Assembly: GCA_036562635.1 (NCBI GenBank)
Contig: DATCJU010000006.1
Span: 1-7,100, forward strand
Reading direction: 5' to 3'
DNA from: DATCJU01 sp036562635
GTDB lineage: Bacteria; Actinomycetota; Actinomycetes; Mycobacteriales; Pseudonocardiaceae
DNA: 7,100 nucleotides
Position 1 is the stretch's first letter. Every line of letters begins with the position of its first letter. Below, piece by piece: positions 1-5,390 of this stretch. The notes under the pieces were generated by a model. It was given only the letters and a program-made list of their open reading frames with translations. It was not told the origin of the DNA and did not search any database. The position numbers were made by a program, and so were the translations under genes.

Positions 1-305
1 GCCAGTGGGCCGCGGGATCGGCCGTGCCGGGCCCGGTGTGACGGTGTCTCCCCGATCAGGTGCTGGTGGGCGGTCAACCAGAGGTCGCAGGGCCACCGCC
101 GACGTCGGAGGCTTCCGGTACAGGAGCGACATCGGCCGTCCTCGTCGGGGCGGTGGGCGTCGAGCAGGGCTCGCCAGCCCTCGCTCAGGCGCAGGATCTC
201 GTTGCGGGCGAGCATCAGCAGCGAGGTGGTGTCCCCTTCCTTGGCGACCTGGTCCAGGAAGGCCAGTCGCTCCAGCACGGCCCGGCGGAGTATGTCGTCG
301 TCCAT
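1..305 (-). CDS. small Cys/His-rich actinobacterial protein, 3' end cut by window edge
   Basis: The ATG at 305-303 follows a GGAGGAGG Shine-Dalgarno about 10 nt upstream, and the frame stays open for 101 codons to the window edge. Third positions are strongly G/C. Residues 1-50 look helical (starting MDDDILRRAVLERLAFLDQV). A HRPDEDG stretch follows, then C59-x2-C62, C73 and H80/H82 in the context WPCDLWLTAHQHL, which could form a small metal-binding knuckle. I have a general memory of similar short proteins with a CxxC...WPC...H tail in Pseudonocardiales genomes, with no assigned function. The gene begins 7 nt after the stop of the upstream small gene, whose stop codon lies beside this Shine-Dalgarno, so the two are probably translationally coupled. 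The function is unknown. Metal binding is inference from residue spacing only. Confidence 0.65.
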   Translation of the reverse strand, partial: MDDDILRRAVLERLAFLDQVAKEGDTTSLLMLARNEILRLSEGWRALLDAHRPDEDGRCRSCTGSLRRRRWPCDLWLTAHQHLIGETPSHRARHGRSRGPL

Positions 306-312
306 CGAGGTG

Positions 313-627
313 CTACCTCCTCCCGCCGGGACACGGTTCGTGCCGTCCACGTACGCCTCGTGGGGACCACGCGGCGCAGGACCCGGCTCCGTGACCGGTG
401 CCGTTGTCCGGGGTGCTCGGCGTGCGGCCGAGCGGGGTGGTGTCGGGCGGCGTGTGCCGCCCGGAGGTCTCCGCCGCCTGCCGGGGGCGGTGGGGCCGCC
501 GCACCGGAAGTACCGCCGTGCCGACCGGGATCGTCGGTGCCGTGTCCCCCTGCGCCACCGGTGCGGTGACCGTGCATGCTCGGCCGAACGCGTCCTGGTG
601 CGTCACCCACCAGCGCGGTTCGTTCAC
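313..627 (-). CDS. small hypothetical protein with WWVTHQDAFGRAC core
   Basis: The GTG at 627-625 is preceded by AAGGAGG with 5 nt spacing, which decides this start over longer in-frame options. The product is 104 aa. Residues 1-45 are well-behaved protein: NEPRWWVTHQDAFGRACTVT followed by a short segment ending GTAVLPVR. Residues from about 46 to the end are rich in Pro, Thr, Arg and Gly and look disordered. There is no signal peptide or membrane segment. Codon usage is strongly G/C at third positions until roughly position 360; the last 15 codons use more A/T third bases, while the frame of the downstream gene looks more coding-like there. This could mean that the downstream protein starts earlier, that a frameshift exists, or nothing at all. 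It is the first gene of a two-gene unit. The function is not recognised. Confidence 0.62.
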   Translation of the reverse strand: MNEPRWWVTHQDAFGRACTVTAPVAQGDTAPTIPVGTAVLPVRRPHRPRQAAETSGRHTPPDTTPLGRTPSTPDNGTGHGAGSCAAWSPRGVRGRHEPCPGGRR

Positions 628-688
628 CGTCACCTCCTTCACCGCCTTCGCTCCGGTGGGAGAGCTGCGGGCGCGGGCACGGGATGCC

Positions 689-702
689 GTGGTGTACACC
701 AC
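689..702. promoter_or_regulatory. 14-bp perfect palindrome upstream of the small-gene pair
   Basis: GTGGTGTACACCAC reads the same on both strands and lies 61 bp upstream of the GTG start at 627. This is a suitable place for a repressor site or for control of the leader of the minus-strand pair. A 14-bp palindrome somewhere in 7 kb is not rare by chance, so position is the main support. No regulator gene is visible in the window. Confidence 0.3.
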
Positions 703-742
703 CGCCCGTGGTCATCGGCTGATCGTCCGGACCCTCGTACCT

Positions 743-809
743 CTTGATCAGGCTTTTCACTCGTTCGCTGGGTCGAGCCACCTGATCGAGTGAGTCGTTA
801 CGGCGACTC
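743..809. other. overlapping alternative stem-loops
   Basis: Three stems can be drawn. The first pairs 743-752 with 781-790 (10 pairs; the one irregular pair is G-U in plus-strand RNA but A-C in minus-strand RNA). The second pairs TCACTCG 757-763 with CGAGTGA 787-793. The third pairs GAGTCG 792-797 with CGACTC 804-809. The first two cannot form together because they share 787-790. Such arrangements occur in attenuators, but no leader peptide or ligand motif was recognised. Confidence 0.3.
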
Positions 810-869
810 GCGGCGATTGATACGTGGCAAATGCCGACAAAACGCCGCACATTGCCTAAGCTGTGCAGT

Positions 870-914
870 GGCGGCTCGCTCCCGGTGACCCCCAGGCCGG
901 TTGAGCGAGCCGCC
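870..914. other. perfect 12-bp inverted repeat, terminator-like hairpin of unknown target
   Basis: The arm GGCGGCTCGCTC (870-881) pairs perfectly with GAGCGAGCCGCC (903-914). Within the 21-nt loop, CCGG 882-885 can further pair with CCGG 897-900, leaving two T's bulged. On the plus side the stem is followed by CCTTCGTCTCC, slightly U-rich; on the minus side there is no U run. No gene ends here in either direction, so it could terminate a small RNA, act as an attenuator in a long leader of the minus-strand pair, or insulate two divergent promoters. Confidence 0.55.
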
Positions 915-1087
915 CCTTCGTCTCCACCTCTGCTCGTACGGCCATCACGCGGTGGCCGGGGGATTCCTGCTCCTCGAGACGATCGACGTCCTGTCGCGCC
1001 CTGCTCCGTCCGGGATGCCCTCGTGTCGTCCGTCCGTGGTTCCGGGACGGGCGCCGCCCTTCCGTACCGTGCCGGCGGGGGACGAGG

Positions 1088-1117
1088 TTGCCCTCGTTTC
1101 AACACAGTCGTAATAAT
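1088..1117 (+). promoter_or_regulatory. promoter of the DUF418 gene, predicted leaderless
   Basis: The -35 box is TTGCCC (1088-1093), followed by an 18-bp spacer and -10 box AATAAT (1112-1117). The -10 lies in the most A/T-rich patch of this neighbourhood (TAATAATAC). Initiation 6-7 nt downstream of the -10 falls on the GTG at 1124, giving an mRNA that begins at its start codon, a common arrangement in actinobacteria. Confidence 0.6.
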
Positions 1118-1123
1118 ACGAGT

Positions 1124-2329
1124 GTGTCAGATAGGAGGGCGGCGCTCGCCGCACAACCCGTGATCACTGCGCCCGGGCAGCGCCTGGTCCTGCTGGACGT
1201 CCTGCGCGGGCTGGCCATCCTCGGCACCCTCGGTACCAACATCTGGATCTTCACGGACCCGGCCGGCATCGTCGGCATGGTCGGCCGCATGACCCCGCGT
1301 CTGGACACCCCGGCCGGGGTGGTGGAGGCGCTGCTGCGCTTCCTGGCGAACGGCAAGTTCCTCGCCCTGCTGACGATCCTGTTCGGGGTGGGGCTGGAGC
1401 TGCAGCGTCGGTCCGCGGCGCGCCGTGGAACCCGCTGGCCCGGCTGGTACCTGTGGCGGATGGCGCTGTTGTTCCTCGACGGTGTGCTGCACTACCTGCT
1501 CGTCGTCGAGTTCGACGTGCTCATGAGCTACGCGGTCACCGGGTTCGTCGTCTCCTACCTGGTGCTCACCAGTGAGCGCGCGCAGCGCCGCTGGATGATC
1601 GCCGCGGCGACCGTCCACGTGCTGGTGGTCGGCGTGCTCTCCACCGCCTTCTGGAACTCACCGCGGGAGCAGGAGCCGCCCCACTTCACCCTCTACAGCG
1701 AGGGGAGCTGGGGCGACCAGGTCGCGTTCCGGCTGGACTCGATGCTCCTGTTGCGCTTGGAGAGCATCCTCGTCCTGCCCCAGTGCTGCTTCCTGTTCCT
1801 GCTCGGTGCTCACCTGTACCGGGCCGGTGCGTTCGAGTTCAGCCCGCGTGGCCGGGCCCTGCGTCGTCGGCTGGTGCGGTGGGGGTTCGGCATCGGTCTG
1901 CCGCTCAACCTGGCCACCACGCTCGGTGCGCACCCCGCCCTGATGGTGTTGGACCGGTACGTGTTCCCGCCCCTGGTGGCACTCGGCTACCTCGGGGTGA
2001 TCGCCTGGTGGGTGGAACGGCGGGCCGACGGCTGGACGGCGCGTCGCCTGGCCGGGATCGGTCGGGTCGCCCTGTCCTGCTACATCCTGCAGAACCTGCT
2101 CGCGTCGGCGCTCTGCTACGGATGGGGACTGGGCCTGGCCGCGCGGCTCGCCGAGCACCGTGTGCTGTGGACACCGGTGGCGTGGTCGGTCATCTCGGTG
2201 ACGCTGGTCGTCTTCAGCGCGCTGTGGCTGCGTCGGTTCCGGCAGGGGCCGGTGGAGGCGGTCTGGCGGTGGGCCGCCGAGGCCCCGCGTCGCTGGCTGG
2301 ATCCGGCCCGGCGGGTGTATCGCGCCTGA
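1124..2329 (+). CDS. DUF418 domain-containing membrane protein (YeiB-like)
   Basis: This is a polytopic membrane protein of 401 aa. The family hallmarks are visible: near the N-terminus QRLVLLDVLRGLAILGTLGTN; then FLANGKFLALLTILFGVGLE; and near the C-terminus GRVALSCYILQNLL, YGWGLGL and FRQGPVEAVWRW. At least eight hydrophobic segments run from about residue 22 to 385. The family's biochemical role is not settled; transport or envelope roles have been proposed. Start choice: the GTG at 1124 coincides with the predicted transcription start. A TTG at 1088 is in frame but forms the -35 box. A GTG at 1160 has an AGGAGG, but about 20 nt away. The gene is monocistronic as far as seen, and convergent with the protease-inhibitor gene. 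Confidence 0.9.
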   Translation: MSDRRAALAAQPVITAPGQRLVLLDVLRGLAILGTLGTNIWIFTDPAGIVGMVGRMTPRLDTPAGVVEALLRFLANGKFLALLTILFGVGLELQRRSAARRGTRWPGWYLWRMALLFLDGVLHYLLVVEFDVLMSYAVTGFVVSYLVLTSERAQRRWMIAAATVHVLVVGVLSTAFWNSPREQEPPHFTLYSEGSWGDQVAFRLDSMLLLRLESILVLPQCCFLFLLGAHLYRAGAFEFSPRGRALRRRLVRWGFGIGLPLNLATTLGAHPALMVLDRYVFPPLVALGYLGVIAWWVERRADGWTARRLAGIGRVALSCYILQNLLASALCYGWGLGLAARLAEHRVLWTPVAWSVISVTLVVFSALWLRRFRQGPVEAVWRWAAEAPRRWLDPARRVYRA

Positions 2330-2417
2330 GCACCTTGCCGGAAACACGAGGATGTTGCTAGAAACAGAGGCGGACGCTGGCGGCGCACTGGGGGTCGCCG
2401 CGGGTCGCCGAGAAAGT

Positions 2418-2442
2418 GGGCGAGCAGCGTCGCCGCTCGCCC
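2418..2442 (+). terminator. possible terminator of the DUF418 gene
   Basis: GGGCGAGC (2418-2425) and GCTCGCCC (2435-2442) form an 8-bp G/C stem with a 9-nt loop, 88 nt after the DUF418 stop. There is no U tract, as is usual for many actinobacterial terminators. The distance from the stop makes the assignment tentative. Confidence 0.4.
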
Positions 2443-2701
2443 GGGACAGGGCGCTCCTCGGTACGAGGTGGAGTCCGACCCCGAGGCGGGCGGCCCCGGC
2501 CCCACGTCAGGACTGGGCGGTGGGGTTGCCTGACCACCCACCGTCGTCCTCGGTCGCTGCCGCCGGCGTGATCGTCGTCGTTCTGCTTGTTGCCGGTTCC
2601 GCCGGCGCGTGCGGGACGGGAGCACGCGTTCCGTGACCGGGTGGGCCCGGGTCGACCCGTCGACCGGAGAACGGCAACCTCGGTGAATCGTGGTGCACAC
2701 G

Positions 2702-2749
2702 CTGCCCGGTGGACCGGCCGTCCCGACGACGGAGCGGTCCACCGGGCAG
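2702..2749 (-). terminator. strong hairpin terminator after the inhibitor gene (possibly bidirectional)
   Basis: A perfect 15-bp stem is formed by CTGCCCGGTGGACCG (2702-2716) and CGGTCCACCGGGCAG (2735-2749). Inside the 18-nt loop a second stem, CCGTC (2718-2722)/GACGG (2728-2732), can stack on it. It starts 7 nt beyond the minus-strand stop at 2757, the expected place for that gene's terminator. It also faces plus-strand DUF418 transcription and could stop both. Confidence 0.75.
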
Positions 2750-2756
2750 TGGTGGA

Positions 2757-3143
2757 TCAGAACCGGAACAGCGGTCCGGTCTCGTTGTGCAGGGCGCAGC
2801 GGTTGGGGAACTCCTTGCGGAAGTTCACCGTCCTGCCACGCCAGAACCCCTGGGCCGCGGCGGTCACCGGTGCGTACTCCAGGGTGCACAGCGTCGTCGC
2901 CTGGTCCTTGGACATCGCCTCGATGTTGCCGTCGGTCTGCCGGAGCGCCTGGCAGGCGGCGGCCGGGTCGGGGTGGGTGCCCGTGGTGGGCCCACACGTC
3001 AACGTGACGGTGCGGTATCCGGTCTGGTCCTCCACCGTCAGCTGCAGGGTGCCCTCCGGGACCAGAGCCGACGCGGGGGCGGTGAACATCGCGGTGCCGG
3101 CCAGGACGGCACCGGTGAGAGCAAGAGCATGTCGGATTCGCAC
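2757..3143 (-). CDS. secreted subtilisin-inhibitor-like (SSI family) protease inhibitor
   Basis: This is a 128-aa precursor of a Streptomyces subtilisin inhibitor (SSI, MEROPS I16-type) protein. Residues 1-26 form a signal peptide (MRIRHALALTG..., cleavage after APASA), leaving about 102 mature residues, slightly short for the family. The four conserved cysteines are C50, C64, C86 and C116; the family pattern predicts disulphides 50-64 and 86-116, the second pair with the same 30-residue spacing as in SSI. The reactive loop reads LCTLEYAPV, so P1, two residues after C86, is Leu88. The conserved WRG and the aromatic end (PLFRF) also match. Leu at P1 suggests subtilisin- or chymotrypsin-like targets. 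The start is a GTG with no Shine-Dalgarno, so the message may be leaderless. It lies downstream of the lipase gene in the same direction with a 145-nt gap. Confidence 0.93.
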   Translation of the reverse strand: MRIRHALALTGAVLAGTAMFTAPASALVPEGTLQLTVEDQTGYRTVTLTCGPTTGTHPDPAAACQALRQTDGNIEAMSKDQATTLCTLEYAPVTAAAQGFWRGRTVNFRKEFPNRCALHNETGPLFRF

Positions 3144-3146
3144 GGT

Positions 3147-3161
3147 ACCGAGATACTCGGT
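3147..3161 (-). promoter_or_regulatory. inverted repeat just upstream of the inhibitor start, over a possible -10
   Basis: ACCGAG-ATA-CTCGGT has 6-bp arms and a 3-bp centre, 3 nt upstream of the GTG at 3143. On the minus strand its centre reads GAGTATCTC; TATCTC is 6 nt from the GTG and could be a -10 for a leaderless transcript, with only a poor -35 (TTTTTG, 17 bp upstream). The site would then be both promoter and operator. Confidence 0.3.
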
Positions 3162-3180
3162 CGCGCTGTGTGCAAAAACC

Positions 3181-3239
3181 GTTACCCTGAGGTATCACCT
3201 GTTGGTGAAAGATGATTCACCTTTTCGAGAAGAAGGTGA
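3181..3239 (-). promoter_or_regulatory. inhibitor upstream region with alternating GGTGA half-sites
   Basis: Four copies of a pentamer alternate in orientation: TCACC 3195-3199, GGTGA 3204-3208, TCACC 3217-3221 and GGTGA 3235-3239. The pairs form TCACC-TGTT-GGTGA, GGTGAA-N6-TTCACC and TCACCTT-N9-AAGGTGA. A weak minus-strand promoter overlaps them: TTCACC (3209-3204), 17-bp spacer, GGTAAC (3186-3181). The outer pair could instead be a U-less terminator stem for the lipase gene, which ends at 3289. Confidence 0.35.
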
Positions 3240-3288
3240 TCACTCGGTCCAGGGACACGGCCGACACACTCCCACCCCCGGTGGTTCC

Positions 3289-4203
3289 TCAGCTGCGTCC
3301 GGCCGAAGTCACCCCCAGCTGCGCGGACACCAGGTCCGCGGTGGCACGCATCCCCGCCGCGTTCGGGTGCACCGGTGCGGCCGGCTGGCTCGGCAGGATG
3401 CCCTCGACCCACCTGACGTCCGACGCCTTGCAGACGTCCCGTCCCGTGGAGTGAGCGTAGGCGTCCACGAACAGGGCACCGTGTGCCGCGGCCTGCTCGG
3501 CCATCATCGCGTTGAGCTCCTGCTGCACGCCGTCCAGGTAGGGGACGTCACCCACCGCGATCGGCACCACGGGCCAGCATCCGAGCCGCGACGGCAGGAT
3601 CCGCAGGTACCCGACCAGCACCACCTGGGCGTGCGGTGCGCGCTCCCGGATACCACGCAGCACGGCGCCCACCTTGGGAGCGGCCTGCGCGATGCGCTCA
3701 CGGTAGCGGTCCACACCGCCTTCGGTCGCCTCCGCCTTGCACGGGGCGCCGAGCGGATTGGTGATGCTGAGCTTGGCGCAGTTGACGAGGATGTCGACGA
3801 AGCCGATGTCGTTGCCGCCGATCCCTACGGTGACCAGGTCGGTGTCCGGGGTGAGCGCGGAGAACTGCGGCGGCGCGGTCTCCCCAGTGAACAGGCTCTG
3901 CGCCTGGGTCATGTCCTCGGTGGTGGCACCGCTGCAGCTCACGTCGACGAACTCGGACACCCCCAGCCGTTCGGCGAGCAGGGAGGGGTAGTTGCGGGTC
4001 GACCGCAGACAACCCAGCGGGTTGAGGTGCTGATCGGGGATCAGCGGACCTGCGGTGAACGAGTCGCCGAGTGCCACGTAGCGGTTGACCTGCGCGGGCT
4101 CGGCCGCGGCGGACGTGCCGGCGAGCAGCGCGGTGAATGCGGTGGACAGGGCGGTGACCAGGACGGTGATCGGGCGGAGACGGCGACGCAGCCGACCGGT
4201 CAT
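3289..4203 (-). CDS. secreted SGNH/GDSL-family lipase/esterase
   Basis: This exported hydrolase of 304 aa belongs to the actinomycete SGNH lipase group (Streptomyces GDSL lipases). The signal peptide covers about residues 1-33 (TGRLRRRLR, hydrophobic core, cleavage after SAAA). The blocks are in order: ALGDSFTAG with nucleophile Ser48, SCSGAT with Gly92, GIGGNDIGF with Asn131 and VHPNAAG with His279. Six cysteines (65, 90, 142, 155, 209, 258) fit the three disulphides of the family. Residue -3 to His279 is Ala, not the canonical Asp; the related Streptomyces scabies esterase uses a main-chain carbonyl there instead. The ATG at 4203 has a GCGAGG 5 nt upstream and is preferred over the GTG 6 nt earlier. 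The substrate cannot be read from sequence. It is divergent from the MpaB gene and upstream of the inhibitor gene. A small CCACC/GGTGG stem lies just after the stop (3272-3284). Confidence 0.93.
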   Translation of the reverse strand: MTGRLRRRLRPITVLVTALSTAFTALLAGTSAAAEPAQVNRYVALGDSFTAGPLIPDQHLNPLGCLRSTRNYPSLLAERLGVSEFVDVSCSGATTEDMTQAQSLFTGETAPPQFSALTPDTDLVTVGIGGNDIGFVDILVNCAKLSITNPLGAPCKAEATEGGVDRYRERIAQAAPKVGAVLRGIRERAPHAQVVLVGYLRILPSRLGCWPVVPIAVGDVPYLDGVQQELNAMMAEQAAAHGALFVDAYAHSTGRDVCKASDVRWVEGILPSQPAAPVHPNAAGMRATADLVSAQLGVTSAGRS

Positions 4204-4242
4204 GGGCACCTCGCTAGAGATCGGGCCGACAGGTGGCTACGA

Positions 4243-4271
4243 ATGGTGTCCAAGTGGACACAGGCGGTCAA
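4243..4271 (-). promoter_or_regulatory. lipase promoter with embedded palindromic operator
   Basis: On the minus strand TTGACC (4271-4266) is followed by a 17-bp spacer and CACCAT (4248-4243), with a leader of about 33 nt to the ATG at 4203. The spacer and the edge of the -10 contain GTGTCCA-CT-TGGACAC (4261-4246), a palindrome with 7-bp arms around a 2-bp centre. A protein bound there would block RNA polymerase, so this is a repressor-operator candidate. The -35 is good and the -10 is weak. Confidence 0.5.
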
Positions 4272-4386
4272 GATCCGTATGGGGGTGTGTTGTGCGGAGG
4301 AGGTGTGCTATACGCCGCGACGGCGGAACGGTGATCACCCGTCGGGGCGAGAGTTCCCGTCGGTTGCGTGGCCCGGTCGGGGGACG

Positions 4387-5262
4387 TTGACTGCTGTCGT
4401 GGTCGCCGACGGTTCCGCTGCGGGAGAGGGCGCCCGCCTGTTCGGCCCGCACACCGTCACCTGGCAGCTGCACGCTGACCCGGTGATGTGGCTCGCCGGT
4501 GTCTGCGCACTCCATCTGCAGGCGTTGCACCCGCGGGCGGTGGCCGGCGTGACGCAGAACTCCGACTTCCGAACCGATCCGTGGGGGCGGCTCAGGCGTA
4601 CCGCCGACTTCGTCGGGGTCGTCACCTACGGCACGCTCCGGCAGGCCGGGGCGGCGGCCGCGCGGGTCCGGCGGATACACCACACGCTGTGCGCCGTGGA
4701 CCCGGACACCGGCCGTCGGTTCCGGTTGGACGAGCCCGACCTGCTGTTGTGGGTGCACTGCGCGACGGTGGGCTGCTTCCTCACCGTGGGACGCCGTGCC
4801 GGCATCCCTCTCTCCCGCACCCGTGCCGACCGTTACGTCGAGGAACAGCGGCGGGCCGCGGAACTGGTGGGGCTGGATCCGGAGGAGGTGCCGGGGTCGG
4901 TGGCCGAGCTGGCCGCCTACTTCGCCCGTGTCCGGCCGGTACTGCGCCGCACGCCGGACGCCGAGGAGGTCCACCGGTTCCTGCGCCGTCCGCCGTTGCC
5001 CTGGTGGCTGGCCGGGGTGCGACTGAGCTACCTGCCGGTCGGCGAGCTGGCGTACTCGCTGCTGCCGACCTGGGCTCTGCGGTTGTACGGGCACCCGGCG
5101 CTCCCCGGGGCCGCGGCGACGGCGGCGCTGCGTGCGGTGCGTACCGCCGCGTTGCTCGTCCCCGGGGACGTGCGGTGGCGGCTGCCGGGCTCCCCGTTGG
5201 GGGAGGCGCTGCGGGATCTCGGTCCGTCGGGTCGTCCGTCCTGGGGTGACCTGCCGGTCTGA
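4387..5262 (+). CDS. oxygenase MpaB family protein (DUF2236)
   Basis: This protein of 291 aa from the TTG start belongs to the DUF2236 family, which includes the fungal MpaB oxygenase and the rubber-cleaving latex clearing protein, a b-type haem enzyme. Family features are seen in order: LFGPHTVTWQLHADPVMWL (18-36), LQALHPRAVAGV (44-55), FRTDPWGRLRRTADFV (61-76), YGT (81-83), VRRIHH (94-99) and DPDTGRRF...DLLLWVHCATVG (105-129). In Lcp an Arg-x2-Lys-Thr and downstream histidines surround the haem; R68/R71/T72 and H98/H99 are plausible counterparts, by inference. There is no signal peptide, so it is probably cytoplasmic. The start is uncertain: TTG 4387 has only GGGGGA very close by, and GTG 4399 is an alternative. 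A TATACG at 4309-4314 may be its -10. The substrate is unknown. Confidence 0.88.
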   Translation: MTAVVVADGSAAGEGARLFGPHTVTWQLHADPVMWLAGVCALHLQALHPRAVAGVTQNSDFRTDPWGRLRRTADFVGVVTYGTLRQAGAAAARVRRIHHTLCAVDPDTGRRFRLDEPDLLLWVHCATVGCFLTVGRRAGIPLSRTRADRYVEEQRRAAELVGLDPEEVPGSVAELAAYFARVRPVLRRTPDAEEVHRFLRRPPLPWWLAGVRLSYLPVGELAYSLLPTWALRLYGHPALPGAAATAALRAVRTAALLVPGDVRWRLPGSPLGEALRDLGPSGRPSWGDLPV

Positions 5263-5306
5263 CCCGGTCGCCGGTCCGCCCTGCCGTCGGCCGGGCCCGC
5301 TCGTGC

Positions 5307-5342
5307 CGTGTGGCGGAGCCGGCTCCCGGTGTGATCCACACG
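5307..5342 (+). terminator. possible terminator of the MpaB gene
   Basis: CGTGTGG (5307-5313) and CCACACG (5336-5342) form a 7-bp stem around a 22-nt loop, 44 nt after the stop. A competing smaller hairpin, GTGTG-ATC-CACAC (5329-5341), overlaps it. There is no U tract. Confidence 0.35.
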
Positions 5343-5390
5343 ATCGTGCGACCTGTCCGGGCTTGCCGACGGCCGGTGCCGCCCGCAGTA

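Larger units (their letters stand above)
628..1123. other. divergent intergenic region rich in inverted repeats
   Basis: This 496-bp interval separates the minus-strand small-gene pair from plus-strand DUF418. No reading frame here has a Shine-Dalgarno, recognisable protein sequence or consistent codon bias. It holds a 14-bp palindrome (689-702), two mutually exclusive stems and a third short stem (743-809), a 12-bp perfect inverted repeat (870-914) and the DUF418 promoter at its right end. Locally A/T-richer sequence around 805-865 could contain the promoter of the small-gene pair, but no convincing -35/-10 pair with 16-18 bp spacing was found on either strand there. Confidence 0.6.
2330..2756. 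other. convergent intergenic region, no credible gene
   Basis: This lies between the DUF418 stop and the inhibitor-gene stop. It contains two hairpins (2418-2442 and 2702-2749), a small stem CCTCG-GTA-CGAGG (2456-2468) and GGTCGA/TCGACC (2650-2655/2660-2665). Open frames here lack ribosome sites and show third-position GC close to background. A short hydrophobic stretch with a lipobox-like AGAC around 2570-2615 ends at a stop almost at once. Confidence 0.55.

Noticed and set aside
882..902. C-rich loop of the 870-914 hairpin as a 6C RNA motif
   Set aside because: Only one hairpin and five consecutive C's are present; the motif needs two stems with six or more C's in each loop.
215..1105. A 296-codon minus-strand frame covering the small genes and the divergent interval
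   Set aside because: It overlaps two smaller genes with better start signals and codon bias. Its own sequence is low-information Pro/Arg/Gly.
2352..2636. A 94-codon plus-strand frame with a hydrophobic end and a lipobox-like AGAC
   Set aside because: It has no ribosome site, its third-position GC is near background, and it stops about 8 residues after the would-be lipid-anchor cysteine.
2587..5262. An 891-codon plus-strand open frame
   Set aside because: It runs antisense through the SSI inhibitor and lipase genes, both certain from motifs. Only the last 291 codons (from 4387) are a real protein, the MpaB oxygenase.
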